DNA from: Lunularia cruciata
Taxonomy: Eukaryota > Streptophyta > Marchantiopsida > Lunulariales > Lunulariaceae
Direction: 5' to 3'
Length of the DNA: 64,000 nucleotides
Assembly: GCA_948567375.1 (NCBI GenBank)
Contig: OX419756.1
Span: 67,098,333-67,162,332, forward strand
Shown: positions 1-12,448 of the stretch, in pieces
Numbering within the stretch: the first letter of the stretch is position 1
Layout: every line of letters begins with the position of its first letter
Notes under the pieces: generated by a model
Seen by the model: only the letters and a program-made list of their open reading frames with translations
Database searches by the model: none
Told to the model about the DNA's origin: nothing
Made by a program: the position numbers and the translations under genes

Positions 1-99
1 AGAAGGTGCTCCTTGGGAGAATCGGAGGATTGAGTGTGAAACTTGTGTTTCCTCTCTTGTATCTCTCTTGGAGAGTTCTCTTGTCTTTGGAGTATTACA
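1..99 (+). repeat. 3' end of a Family III LTR, cut by the window edge
   Basis: The segment matches the last ~100 bp of the Family III LTRs, for example the end of 16152-17036. It shares the gaaggtgctcc block, the gattgagtgtgaaa block and the terminal GGAGTATTACA. No TGGTATCAGAGC primer-binding site follows, so this is a 3' LTR or a solo LTR rather than a 5' LTR. The rest lies outside the window. Confidence 0.75.
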
Positions 100-444
100 A
101 ATTCCTCACCACTCCTCAACACAAGCATTCAACAACATTCAAAACAAAGAGATTACATTCTTGCAAAAAATTGAACTTTAATTGCATAGAAAATTGCATG
201 GATAAGTAAACTTGAAAGTTAATTGAACCAAAGCCTTATGTACATTTCCTAATTTGCTCCAAAGGGAATTAGCGGTTAAGTGGGTTAAGTTCTTGGTAAA
301 ATTCTATCTTTTCCTCCATCACTCACTTATGATTTTAATCTTATCTTATCTTAATCTTTTATCAATTAATTAAGCTCCTTATATTTGTTATAGAAAATGT
401 AAGTCTTCCCTCAAGTCAATTTGAAATATGCATTCTTTGGAATT
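100..444. other. Unassigned, no gene seen
   Basis: AT-rich stretch between the Family III LTR end and the Family I solo LTR. I see no coding potential, RNA gene or repeat that I can support. Confidence 0.5.
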
Positions 445-448
445 ACAA

Positions 449-997
449 TGTCGTGCATATACACATTGCTACACAACATACATTGCTATCAGCCTCACAC
501 ACTATAGAAGCACAAATCACACATAAGTCATACATGGACTTTAAAGTACCCCAATAATCAATTGGTTACACAAATCAAATCACACTCAATCAGATCAGTA
601 CTTGATCTATCACTCAATAATCTGCCGACAATTGGGCCCTGATTACAATCAAGCCACACCACTCTAGCTAAGAGACTCTAGGTGATGCTCGCCGGCTTTC
701 TATCCACTCCAACCAAGAACTCAAAGGCTCAACAACAGATAAGTGAGCTCTCTCGAGCTGCACTCCTATAGTATACTCTTGATTTTGACCTAGGTCTCAC
801 ATGAATGCTCCCATTGACGGCACACCCAATGGTACGAATGGTGCAAGTGACAATGGACCCCGCCATGCAATAAGTACCCAAAACACCAAATCTGACCATC
901 GGAAAGTAGTCTATGAGTAATTGCCAAAATACCTCTAACTACTATCACTGCTACTCTAGTCCAAGAAATCTAGATGCAAAGCTACAATGGTGTGACA
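449..997 (-). mobile_element. Solo LTR of Family I
   Basis: A 549-bp sequence. On the minus strand it begins TGTCACACC and ends GCACGACA, flanked by a perfect 4-bp TSD (ACAA at 445-448 and 998-1001). It consists of the ~440-bp A segment followed, on the minus strand, by the ~107-bp B segment. The same A2-B2 order ends the two long Family I elements in this window. A solo copy with clean TSDs defines the true termini of the family. It probably arose by recombination between the 5' and 3' repeats of a longer insertion. Confidence 0.82.
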
Positions 998-1004
998 ACA
1001 ACCC

Positions 1005-1047
1005 CAAAGTCTTACTCAACAACAAAGTCTTACTCAACAACAAAGTC
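1005..1047. repeat. 18-bp direct tandem repeat, about 2.4 copies
   Basis: The unit caaagtcttactcaacaa occurs at 1005-1022 and 1023-1040, followed by a partial third copy (caaagtc). It sits just right of the solo LTR. No function is apparent. Confidence 0.8.
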
Positions 1048-1170
1048 ATATATAACATTGAAGTCATTCTCCTTGAACTATTCACAACCAATATTGTTTA
1101 CAACTAAGAGTAATATCTACTACTAAGAAGGACTTTGTGTAACTCAATCATAATTTTCCCTCAGTTAGTG

Positions 1171-1828
1171 TGTCGTGTGCATATACATTGCTACACAACA
1201 TACATCAATGTCAACATCATACACTATAGAAGCACAACTCACACATAAGTCATGCATAAACTCTAAAGTGCCACAATAATCAGTTTGGTTACACAACTCA
1301 AATCACACTCAATCAGCTCAGTACTTGATCTGTCACTCAATGTTTTGCCAACAATTGTGCACTGACTATAATCAATCCACACCCACTCTAGCTAAGAGAC
1401 TCCAAGTGATGCTCACCAACTTTTTGTCCACTCTAGCCAAGAACTCAAAGGCTCAACAATAAAGAAGTGAGCTCTCTGGAGTTGCACTCCTAGTATACTC
1501 TTGATTTTGATCTAGGTCTCACACCAATGGTCCCGTTGAGAGCACACCCGACGGTGCAAAGTGATGTTGGGCCCCACTATGTAGTCAATACCAAAAACAC
1601 AAAATCTAATCGCCGGAAAGTAGTCTATGAGTAAGTACCAAAACACCTCTAACTAATATCACTACCACTACTACTCTAGTGTCTGAGCAATCTAGATGCA
1701 AAGCTACAAATGGCATGACAACTGTTGTGCGCATATGCATTGCTACACAACATACATCACTATCAACATCATACACTATAGAAGCACAACTCACACATAA
1801 GTCATACATAAACTCTAAAGTGCCACAA
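1171..1828 (-). repeat. 3' terminus of element 1: B1-A2-B2 repeat block
   Basis: Plus-strand order: B2 (1171-1276), A2 (1277-1720), a 2-nt spacer, then B1 (1723-1828). B1 and B2 are near copies of a ~106-bp sequence running TGT(C/T)GTG...AAAGTGCCACAA. A2 matches the 5' repeat at 51098-51545. On the minus strand B1 is preceded by a purine-rich tract containing TTTGGGGGTGAT, a candidate polypurine tract. The 5' end of the element lacks a B copy, so this is not a simple LTR pair. Confidence 0.78.
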
Positions 1829-1979
1829 TCACCCCCAAAGCTGGCAGTTAGGTCCCACTAACTCCAAATAGCCATCTACTCTAAGTATATGATATACCTT
1901 ATGGTGGGCAAAGATCAGGAGGCCGGGTGCTATTGAGCTCCATTGTTAGTCGCTTGTCTACAATCTATACCATATAAAG

Positions 1980-4625
1980 GATGAACTAGCTATAGGTCAA
2001 GTGCATCTAGGACATAACCACTGTCCTTGAAGAACCATCATGAGGAGAGGAGTCATACATGCCCTCCTCTCAAAAAACTATCACACACTAACATAGTAGT
2101 AGCTCCACCAGAAGAGCCGTATAACATACACCGCAAGCCTACACGTACAAGTGCCAAGCTTGGGTCCATAGTACCATCAATGTTTGGGAGGTGGCATGGC
2201 ACACAATTCTACACATGATCCTTCCAAACAACTCCATCATGTCCTTCTAACATAAGGACTCCAAATAGCAAAACCTCACGCACTTTCAAGATAGTACGGC
2301 CTATAGAAACATCAAGTGTTGTTGCGGCTATTTGCTATAGATATACATAGTCACCTAGATGAAGTTGACAAATCAAGGGTCTATAACCTCCTCCTCAAAT
2401 GGTAGCATAGCGTAAGGTATCCTTATGTTGAGCAATCACCAAGTTCTCAAAGGCCATCAACATTACTCTTTGAAAGATCTCTACCTGTTGAGAACATGCG
2501 CTCATCCATACATCTAGATCATCTAAGTCCAACACTACAATAGTATCTTGGCGAATGGCTACAAGTAAATCTGGATCTTGTTCATAGAGTAGAAATTAAG
2601 GAGAGAAGGATGCTAAGGAGGCTTGCCGGCTGAACCGATAGCCCATGGCCAACCAAGGTAATTGGAGATCCTAATCTCCCAAGTGGCCTCTCTGCAAACC
2701 ATACTTTTGCAATCCTCTCTTCATAGTGTGAACCACTCTTTGCTAAGTCATCTGCCTTAGGGTGATCTTGGGAGGTAGTACAATGATCAAACAAAGCCTT
2801 GTCACACAAGACTTGAAACTCTCCTAAGAAATTTGTACCCTGATCAATGAAAACCTCAATTAATGCACCAAAATGACTAAGAACCCGATCTAGGAAGGAA
2901 TAAGCTGTCCCTTCACTTGACTTGTCAGGAAGTGCCACCAACTCAATCCACTTAGAGAAGTGCTCCACCATCACCAAAACATACTAATGATGTCTCACAA
3001 TCAATGGTAAAGGTCCAACAAAGTCCAAACTCCAACGGTAACCCAATCCCATGATAGGTAATGGGTGTAATTGTGGTGTAGGAGCATTGAATGATGCTCT
3101 AACTTGGTCACAAACCACACATTTGGCAACAAACTATTGTACCTTGTTCTGCATACCATGCCACCAATAGTGACTCTAGAGTAAGCTATATGAACGCTTT
3201 AATCCAAAATGTCCTAGCTCCCCATGAGCATGACGGACCAATGTGGTCTCTAAGATGGAAGTGGTACTACTTGCACTCTACCATCCTCCCATGTACAAAG
3301 AAGGTGTTTGCCCTTCAATCTGAACTGCCTAGCTTGCTGAAGGACATGGTCTCTTTCTTTGGCCAATTGTGCCACCTACAATACCACTGCAGAGAAAGTC
3401 CATCACTAAGACATCATCATGAATGTCTCATTGAACTATACCACTATCTCCACTCTTTCTATCTATGACTTTAATAACTCCTCTTGTATGCGCTAAGAGA
3501 GATACCACCAAAGTCTTAGAAAATATACAAAGAAAGGCAGATGCATGCCAACCTAGCACCATCTCCTCATCCGTCTCACCATACCAATGTGCTCTAGTCT
3601 AATCTTGCTGGCTGGGACATGGGTTTCTACTCAACCCATCTACATCATGGTTCACCACTCCAGGTTTGTGAATAACCATGAAATCATACTCTTCTAAAAT
3701 TAGAGCCCATCATGCAAGCTTCTTTGAAGCTTGTCGGACTCCATCAACCACTTCAATGGCTGATGATAAATGATGAGAGTGAAGGGGTTACCAAATAGGT
3801 AACAAAGGAAATATACTATTGCCCAAATTGTTGCCAAGCACACTCCCTAATATGAACTATACTTCATCTCCATTGAATTGTTGGAGCAACTAGCATAAGC
3901 CACAAAAAAATCCTTCCCCTCATCATCATGTTGGGTGAGCACTGCTCCAAGCCCCAACATACTCCAATCAATGTGAACCTAAAATGGTTGTCCTCTGATT
4001 GGTCTCCTCAAAATAAGAGCAGATGTCAACCTCTCCTTGAGCTCTACAAAAGCTCTCTCCTGCTTATCTCCCCAACACCATTCCTATGTAAGCTTTGTCA
4101 GCTTCCTCAAGGCCTTGGCAATGGCACTAAATCCTCAAACATTGCTATGATAGAAGTTCATCAACCCAAGGAATGCTTGCACTTTGCTTACATTTGTAGG
4201 TCAAGGAATACGTGCAATAGCATCCACCTTGGTCTACTGAACACCAAGTCCTTTGGGGTAGATAGTGTGACCCAAATACTCAACCTACTTGTAGAAGAAC
4301 CTACACTTCCCAAGATGTAATTTGAGTCCATGAGATCTCAACCTCTCAAACACCTCCAACAACTATCTCTCATGCTCCTCCACAATATTGCTATAGACCA
4401 AAATGTCATCAATACAACATTGAGCAAAATCCAATCCAATTAGGATCCTATCCATGACACTCTGGAACTTAGCAAGAGTGTTCTTTAACCCAAATGGTAA
4501 GAACCTCCACTGATAAAACAAATCCTTATTGTGAGGATCAATAGCCCAAAATTATGTCTTAGACTTATCCTCCTCTTTGATTAGCAACTGATGATATCTA
4601 GCTTAAAGATCCAAAATACTAAAGT
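1980..4625 (-). pseudogene. Element 1 pol: RT C-terminal part, RNase H, integrase, degraded PHD
   Basis: Minus-strand fragments in order: RT with IDDILVYS (near 4400), connection and RNase H (SMLGLGAVLTQHDDEGK near 3930), integrase zinc region (VCDQVRASFNAP near 3090), then integrase core. The core shows FSKWIELVALPDKSSEG and DQGTNFLGEF within 2582-2977. The C-terminal PHD region (near 2220-2030) has lost key residues: a second Cys is Tyr, a later Cys is Phe, and the conserved Trp is gone. More than ten stops and shifts interrupt the frame. The intact counterpart is in element 2 (37411-40490). Confidence 0.8.
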
Positions 4626-4630
4626 CCTTT

Positions 4631-5371
4631 TGTAATACCAAGAGCTAGCCATATGATCTAGATATGAAATTTGGTTTGTGTAACATCTAGAATGATGTTA
4701 TACCTGATGGTCAAAATAAATTAGATAGAAGTATACCAAAAGAGTACTTCTACTAATAGGGCATAAACCAAAATAAATTTGAAAACCTTAGAACCAATAG
4801 CTAGACATATGATTTAAAGGTGAGAATTGGTTTGGTAACATATGGAAAGATGTTACACATGATGGACTAAACAAATCAGAAAGAGGTATCACCAAAAAGG
4901 GACTTCTACTAATAGAGTAGGAATCAAAATATGCATGAAATCTTTGAAGGCAATTTGGAGGCCTAAACGGATGAATTAGACCTCAAAAATGTACAAATTT
5001 CCCTCCCCCTTGATGGAGGAAAGGCTAGCCTTCCCTCTCCCTTGCTTTGTCTCCTCAAGAGTTTTCCAATGGTACCTTACCCCCGTGATTCTAAGATTCC
5101 TATAGGAAGATTCACTAAAAGATTACCTCCTGTCAAAGCTTGTTTGACCAACCAGTTAGGACCTAGACCGACATGTCATCCATCCAAGTAAGTAATCCAA
5201 GGGTGGAGCTTGCTGACATATCACCTATCTGTGTGCCTAATCCTATGGTGGAGCTTCCTTGGAGGAGATCCTCTTTGTCTATATAATAAAGAGAAGGTGC
5301 TCCTTTGGAGCATCGAATGATTGAGTGTGAAATTTGTGTTTTCTCTCTTCTCTTGTACTCGGAGTATTGAA
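4631..5371 (+). repeat. 5' LTR of element Y
   Basis: 741 bp, starting TGTAATACCAAGAGC and ending GGAGTATTGAA where intact relatives read TATTACA. A TATA-like tctatataataaag lies at about 5277-5290, roughly 90 bp before the LTR end, and is the likely core promoter. The adjacent primer-binding site is at 5373-5384. Confidence 0.82.
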
Positions 5372-5953
5372 ATGGTATCAAAGCTTGTGTTTTAGTCCAA
5401 GAGAGTGGATCACCCCTCTTGGAAGAATACAAACTACTGAAATTGAGTAATTTGAGGTGGAGAACATAAAGTAATTGCTAGAGTTAGGAAGGACTTTAGA
5501 GAACAAATGGGATAGATGTACCAAGAGGATAACTTCCCACACCTAGCTTTCCATTCTCAAATCCATTCCACATCAAGGTTATGTACATCCAGTGTGAGAA
5601 AATGAGGGTATTGCTAGTTTATCACTTGGGTGTAGAATTCATGGATAGGGTGATGAACTCACCAAATCCGGTGATTCTACTTGTGGTGATATATGAAAAA
5701 GAGTGGGATTTGACAATCTACATTCTATTATGATGATATGGATGTGAATGTCCTAAATCCTCTCTTTCAACAATCAAGTAGAAACCGTTATGTAGTGAGA
5801 CCAAAAGTGATGTTTAGAGATTTTGTGGTTAAGAATTTTGGTGAGGATTATTATCAATGAGTGATTGCTTTTGAGGTCCTAATGGTAGTTTCAAAAGTTT
5901 GTGTGCCTTCCAAAGTGATCATATTGACTCTATATTGAAGTAGATATTAGCAA

Positions 5954-6783
5954 TTGAGTGTTATAAGAACTATAGATCCACAATTGCAAGAGTTGGTGCA
6001 AGGAATAAAAGGGATGTTGAATGAATTTCGAGAGATTAAGATGACCATGGAAACATTACAAAGTCAAGTGCAGATCCTCAAGAACAATCAAGCAATGCAA
6101 GAAGAAGAGCCGTCTCAAAACCAAATACCTACAACCAAAGTACTTGGAGAGGCACCCGTGCCTACAAACCCTATTAACGATGAGGCCACATTGCTACTCC
6201 AGATGAAGAAGACCTGCAACATCGAGCCTTACAAGGGGCAACGTACAATGGGAGTAGTGGAAGATTGGATCTTGAGAATGAATTGATATTTCTGATTGTT
6301 CTCAACAAAGATCACAAAGCATGTTGTAGGCATGTTTGCATATGGGTACTTGACCGATAAAGCCCTCACATGGTATGATGCTTGGGAAAGATCCATGTTG
6401 GTAGAGAGAAGGAAGGTCACGTGGACAGCAATGCAAGAAGGATTGCTAAAGAATTTCCAATCAATGGATTCCGTGTAGATGGCCCACAACCGACTATGGA
6501 GATTGAGATAGAAGAATAGTGTACAAGAGTATGTGGAGGCATTTTTGGATCTACAAGTCTCAATAATCAATATGAGTCCAACAAAGGCTCTCGACAATTT
6601 CAAACAAGTGTTGAAGGAGCAGATTCGCAAAGAAGTCATGGTGCAAAATCCTTGCATGGTATTTGAAGCCATTGCTTGTGCACAAAGGATAGCAAGAGCA
6701 TTGGGTGGAGGTGGAAGAGTAGTTCCACCTCAACATTATCGGGCAAAAATGCCACATTGGGTGGACCAATATCGATAGAATTG
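5954..6783 (+). pseudogene. Element Y gag, N-terminal part
   Basis: Retrotransposon Gag-like. A coiled N-terminus (about residues 8-50) is followed by the matrix/capsid-like core with ALTWYDAWERSM and QEYVEAFLDLQ. Stops occur near 6284, 6477 and 6510. The reading is interrupted at 6789 by a Family II insertion and resumes at 12449. The same protein is encoded on the opposite strand by element X (34900-28592 and 22937-22000). Gag would form the virus-like particle. Confidence 0.7.
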
Positions 6784-6788
6784 GGCAA

Positions 6789-7211
6789 TGTAACAATATG
6801 GAGTTTAGCAATGAAGTTAGTCGGGCTCACAAAGTAGAGAATAAGACAAAATAGCCTAGAATATTCTAGAAGCATCTAAGAAGCTTCTTGGGAAGCTTCC
6901 CAACTAGTTAAAGTGCGCCCTAAGCAGGTAGCTTCTAGAAGGAAGCTTCTAGAAGCTTCTAACTAACTTAGCTTGCATGCCAAGTAGGCGGCTTCTAGAA
7001 GGAAGCTTCTTGAGAAGCTTTCTGGTTAACTTGGCTTGCACTCCAAGAAAGCGGCTCAAGGAAGCTTCTTGAGAAGTTTCAAGGGTCTTGTATGCTACCT
7101 ATAAATACCCAAGCCAAAGCTTATGCTAGGCATTTGGAATTTTCACTCATTCAAGTGTCCCAATGTGAGTTTCCATTCTCCTATTTCTCTCCTTGGTTTT
7201 GGTCTTTTAGA
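6789..7211 (+). repeat. 5' LTR of Family II copy a
   Basis: 423 bp, the same length as the copy b LTRs. It carries the same clusters of inverted GAA/TTC units (for example around 6940-6960) upstream of a TATAAATA box near 7103. Confidence 0.85.
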
Positions 7212-7482
7212 TTGGTATCAGAGCAGGAATGGGATGGATGGAATTTATGGACCACCAAATCCACTTCCGCCAAACCATTGGGACTTTCATGTCTAGATAT
7301 TACCAAAGCATTGTTTCACACAATTCATCACCACGTGCTTTGGGTAGGATTTTCTACATATGATCACCGTGTCATAGGAACCCTTGATACTTCCCGTTGT
7401 AACTTATGGAGAACGGTGGACGTGTTGTATCTATGTGTTAATCAATTAGATAAATTAAGGGTAGTGGAATAGAGTAGTAGCA

Positions 7483-8340
7483 ATGGTGGCAATACCGGAT
7501 ATTATCCTTACAATGCAACAACAAATCGAGCATCTTACTCAATTGTTGGATGAACGAGACCAACAACAATGAGAACAGATAGACAGAGCGCCAGTTCAAG
7601 ATAAAGAAGATCGCATTTGATTTCCAAAACCCAAGGTGCTTGAAGGTAAGAATCTTCCAAGCACAATGGAGAATTTTGTATTTGACTGTGAACGTTACTT
7701 TGAAACCACCAATCTTCAAGACGAGCAGAAACAAATTCTCTTGGCTTTTAGCCAATTGGATGGCATGGCAAAACTTTGGTGGCAATTCTGAGTAGAAAGA
7801 GCTGAACGACAAATTGTTACACCAATTTTGATATGGGCAGAATTCAAAGATGCAATACTTGGTCGATTTCAAACTATAAATGCCACCCAAGCCGCACGAG
7901 ATAAATTGGCGGAGTTGAGGCAGATTGGCTTAGTGAGAAGCTACATCACACAATTTCAGAACATCATCATGCAAATTCCAGATATCCAAGAAGGTGAAGT
8001 TTTGGATCTATTTGTGTGAGGATTGAAGTCACAAACCAAATTGGAGGTGACCATGCGGGTGCCACAAAACGTAGAAGAAGCCATGCAATTGGCTGAGCGT
8101 TTTGATTCCTTGGTTGTGACAACTTGGTCTTGACCTTGACCTATACAAAGCCTACTAGTACACTATGCACGAGTGGAAGAACCGGTACCAATGGAGATTG
8201 ATGCTATCCAACAAAGACCACTTGGCACAATAGATAGAGAAAGATTACGACAAAATGGAGGTTACTTTTATTGTTGCTAAGTTGGACATTGCATTGCTGA
8301 ATGTCCACTTAGGAATGGGCGACCTCGACAAGTTGCCCAA
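7483..8340 (+). pseudogene. Family II copy a gag
   Basis: Starts at the ATG equivalent to that of copy b, and the protein aligns throughout with copy b gag. Stops occur near 7570, 7617, 7789 and 8017. The longest open stretch is 7828-8019 (WAEFKDAILGRFQTINATQAA). The zinc knuckle near 8270-8310 has lost its first Cys (Tyr) and carries a stop. It cannot give a full Gag. Confidence 0.75.
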
Positions 8341-11300
8341 ATGGAGTTTGTGGAACAGAATGATCAAGTGGAACAAAGAATCCCAGTAGGAGATTTTGAG
8401 CCACCTACTGGGAGCTTGATTAGTTCCAATGGGATTGAAGGCTCGACCTATGCAAGTTTGCTTCACTTGCAAGGTACAATATCTAATCAGGGTTTTAGGA
8501 TTTTGGTTGATTTTGGAAGTTCAAAGAATTGCATGTCTTTGCAAGTAGCAAAGGAATTGGGTATTCCTATCAACCAAGTGTTTGGAAGTAGTTTGATGAT
8601 GGCGGTTGGTAGAAAGGGTTCTGCATTCCGCACCTCACATCCTGTTACCTTCAAAATTGAGAAGGAGTATTTGGAGTGTATGAGGTTTGTAGTGGCACCT
8701 CTACATTATGATATCATATGGGTCTACCTTGGCTTGAATGTCATAAGGTTCAATTTGATTGGACCCGACGACAAATTCAAGTACAACACCAAGGTAGAAA
8801 TTTCCAATTAGGTTGTCTGGCACCTCTGAGTAAGACGCCTAAGAATAGTCAGTCCCAAGATGGGAAGTTTGTCAAGAAGGTAGCCATAGAGCAAATCTGG
8901 AAGGGAGATGAGTCCCAAGATGGGAAGTTTGCCAAGAAGGCAACCATGGAGCAAGCTTGGAAGAGAGATGGGTCCCTAGAAGGGAAGTTTGTTAATGAAG
9001 CGGCCATAGAGCAAGCTTCGGAGGAAGATAAGTCTGTATTCACGGTGTGGATCAAACCAATTGCACAAGAACAATTTGAGGAGGGCCAAGAGCCTCATCA
9101 AGCAATGGTTGATCGGATAGTTCAGGAGTTTGCAGATGTATTTCCGGATGATCTGCCAAAGTAATTACCCTCCGATCGATGTATGCACTTCAAGATTGAG
9201 TTATTGCTAGGGAGTACTCCAATGAGTAGACCAATCTATCGGCTCTCACCAAAGGAGTTGGAGGAGTTGCAAACAACACTTATAGAGTTGTTGGAGAAGG
9301 ATTTCATGCAATAGAGTACCTCTCCTTGGGAAGCACTGGTACTATTTGTTCCAAAGAAGGATGAAGAATTTCGTTTCTGTATTGATTACCATGGACTCAA
9401 TAAGCAAACCATGAAGAATGCATATCCCTTGCCTTGGATTGATGACCTGCTTGATCAACTAAGTGGAGCACGCTACTTTTCCAAGTTGGATCTTTGTAGC
9501 GGCTATTGGCAAATTCCTATTGAAGGAGAGGATGTGCAAAAGATTGCCTTTTGCACAAGGTATGGACATTTTGAGTGGAGAGTTCTACCTTTTGGACTCA
9601 TTAATGCTCCAACAGTCTTCATGGATCAAATGCATCGGGTGTTGGAGGGACTATTGGATTGGTCTGTGGTGGTGTTCTTAGATGATATCTTAATCTATAG
9701 CAGGACATAGGCAAAACACATGAATCATGTGCGAGAAGTCCTAAGACGACTACGATAGTGGAAATTTTACTACAAGAAGTCAAAGTGTGTTTTTTGGCAG
9801 AAAGAGGTTACTTTCTTGGGTCATAAGATCTCATCAGAGGGGATCAAGATGGAAGAAGAGAAGATCAAGGTCATTATTGATTGGCCTACCCCAAAGGATG
9901 CTATAGAAGTACGAGCATTCAATGGATTGGCCAGTTTTTACCGACGGTTCATCCACTATTATGCTCATGTGGCTGCACCATTGACTGACCTCTTGGGAAA
10001 GAACTCAAGCTTCCAGTGGACCACCAAGCATGAAGAAGCATTCCAGAAGTTGAAGCATATGGTGTCTTCAAGATCCATTCTTCAACCATATGATCCTCAA
10101 TTACCTTGTGTGGTTGATTTTGATGCTTCTAACTTTGCAATTGGAGCTGTGTTGCAACAAGAATTTCCAAATGGACTACATCCTATTGCCTTTGTGTCTC
10201 GCTGACTAAATACAGCTGAAAGAAATTACTCTGCTCAAGATCGGGAATTACTTGCAATGGTATATGCCACCAAGGTATGGAGGCATTATCTCTTGGGGAA
10301 ACAAGTGATCATGCGAACTGATCACAAGCCATTGTTGTAGACCTTACACTTGGAGCACATGAAGAGTTGGCATCATTGATGGGAAGAGCAACTCCAATTT
10401 TTTGACATCAAACTTGAGTACAAACCAGGTTGGTTCCATGTTATCCTTGATGCTCTATCACAACGACCTGATTTGAAGGCTCTTCCTCTCATCACAGTGG
10501 CAATTACAATGGTGTCCATTGACCCTAAGGTCCATAATGAGTTTCAATCAGCTCTACAACAAGATCCCTTCTTCTAAATGGTACACGGTCGTCTAACAGC
10601 ATGCGACAAGGAGTACAACACCTTCTCCTTCAAGGAAGGCCTTTTATTCCATGCAAACCAGATCTATGTTCCAGCCAAAGGTGATCTTTGACTTGTGCGC
10701 CTTCAAGAAGCCCATGATTTACCAATAGCTAGTCACATGGGAGTGGACAAGACCTTGAGTACCCTCCAATACCAATGGTGGTGGCCCAACATGACACGAG
10801 ATGTTTGAGACTTTGCCCAATCATGTGAGAGTTGCCAACGTAACAAGGCCAGCAACCAGAAGCCGGGTGGACTCCTTCAACCACTCACCATTCCATCCGC
10901 TCATTTGGAGCATGTGAGCTTGGATCTCATCACATCCTTGCCAAAGACAAAACAAGGACACACCGCAATCGTGGTGTTTGTGGATAAGCTTAGTAAGCAA
11001 ATCCACTTAGCACCAACCTTAGATACCATGGATGCTCCAACCTTAGTGCAAATCTACTTCAACAATGTCTTCAAGCATCATGGGATGCCACGTGTACTCA
11101 TCTCCGACCATGATACTCAATTTACCGGGAAGTTTTGGCAAGCACTCTTCTAGATACTCGGCACCAAGCTTGCTTTGTCCACGGCCTATAATCCTCAAGC
11201 TGATGTACAAACCGAATGTGCAAATCATACATTGGAGGATATGTTGCGGGCCTTTGTCAATGTCCACCATACCAATTGGGATGAATGTCTTGCAGCTGCA

Positions 11301-12015
11301 GAATTTGCCTACAACAATTGCAAATAGGCAAGCATTGGATTTTCTCCCTTTTTTCTCAATTTTGGCCAAGATCTGCTTGTTCCACATTCTCTTCTTGCTC
11401 CCCCTCCCTCTCAAGTTCCTCATACTTCCACATTCTTGACCATTATATCCCAATCTCTCCAACAAGCCAAGTCTCACCTCCTTGTTGCTCAAAATCACCA
11501 AAAATAGTATGCGGATCACCATTGTCGTGATCTCACCTTTGAAGTTGGTGATAAAGTCATGCTATCCTCTAGTAACCTCCCTCTCTCCCTTGATACCCAA
11601 GTTTGTAAACTTGCTCCTAATTGGATAGGATCCTTTGATATCACCCATATTGTCTCTCCTGTTGCTTATCAACTTGCCTTGCCTTGCCTTGCCTTGTCAG
11701 ATGCGTATCCATCATGTCTTTCATGTTTCCAAGTTGAAACTCTTTGTTCCTAACCCCTCTTCCTTTTCCTCTTGAGTCCAACCTCCTCCTCTGCCTGTCC
11801 TTATCAATGATCATGAGGAGTACAAAGTTGATCGTATCCTTGCACGTTGCCATATTCAACAAGGCCGTTGCCAACATACGGAGTACAAGGTCCTTTGGAA
11901 AGGGTATCCCCTTCATGATGCCACATGGGAACCTCTTTCCCACCTCCAGAATGCACAAACGGCCATCAAGGAATTCAAAGCTTCACTAGCAATGAGGACA
12001 TCACCAACTAGCAGC
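8341..12015 (+). pseudogene. Family II copy a pol (PR-RT-RH-IN-chromodomain)
   Basis: Protease at 8341-8811 has DFGSS in place of DSGSS. The RT at 9411-9710 keeps FLDDILIYS. RNase H (9816-10205) has VVDFDASNFAIGAVLQQ. Integrase (10800-11330) has lost several catalytic-core residues; the second catalytic motif reads SDHDTQFTGKFW. The chromodomain lies near 11810-11970. More than ten stops or shifts are visible. Near 8372 an extra nucleotide puts the gag end and pol in one frame, abolishing the frameshift arrangement seen in copy b. Confidence 0.8.
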
Positions 12016-12024
12016 GGGGGAATA

Positions 12025-12443
12025 TATAATAATATGGAGTTTAGCGATGAAGTTAGTCGGGCTCACAAAGTAAAGAATAAGACAAAATAGCCTAGAATAT
12101 TCTAAAAGCATCTAAGAAGCTTCTTGGGAAGCTTCCCAACTAGTTAACTTGTGCCCTAAGTAGGTAGCTTCTAGAAGGAACCTTCTAGAAGGAACCTTCT
12201 AGAAGCTTCTAACTAACTTAGCTTGCATGCCTTCTAGAAGGAAGCTTCTTGAAAAGCTTCTTGGTTAACTTGGCTTGCACTCCAAGAAAGCGGCTCAAGG
12301 AAGCTTCTTGAGAAGCTTCAAGGGTCTTGTATGCTACTTATAAATACCCAAGCCAAAGCTCATGCTAGGAGTTTTCCCTCATTCAAGTGTCCCAATGTGA
12401 GTTTTCATTCTCCTATTTCTCTCCTTGGTTTTGGTCTTTTATA
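12025..12443 (+). repeat. 3' LTR of Family II copy a
   Basis: Ends in TTTTATA where intact copies read TTTTACA, followed directly by TSD GGCAA. It differs clearly from its 5' partner (extra aggaaccttctag unit near 12176-12200 and a missing segment after gcttgcatgcc), so the insertion is old. Confidence 0.82.
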
Positions 12444-12448
12444 GGCAA

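Larger units (their letters stand above)
6789..12443 (+). mobile_element. Family II chromovirus, copy a (nested in Y gag)
   Basis: LTRs at 6789-7211 and 12025-12443 and a perfect TSD GGCAA (6784-6788, 12444-12448). PBS TTGGTATCAGAGC follows the 5' LTR at 7212. It is collinear with copy b (22943-28586) but much more decayed. Many CGA, CAA and CAG codons of copy b are TGA, TAA or TAG here, and CpG sites have often become TpG or CpA. The 3' LTR begins TATAATAAT instead of TGTAACAAT. Confidence 0.88.
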
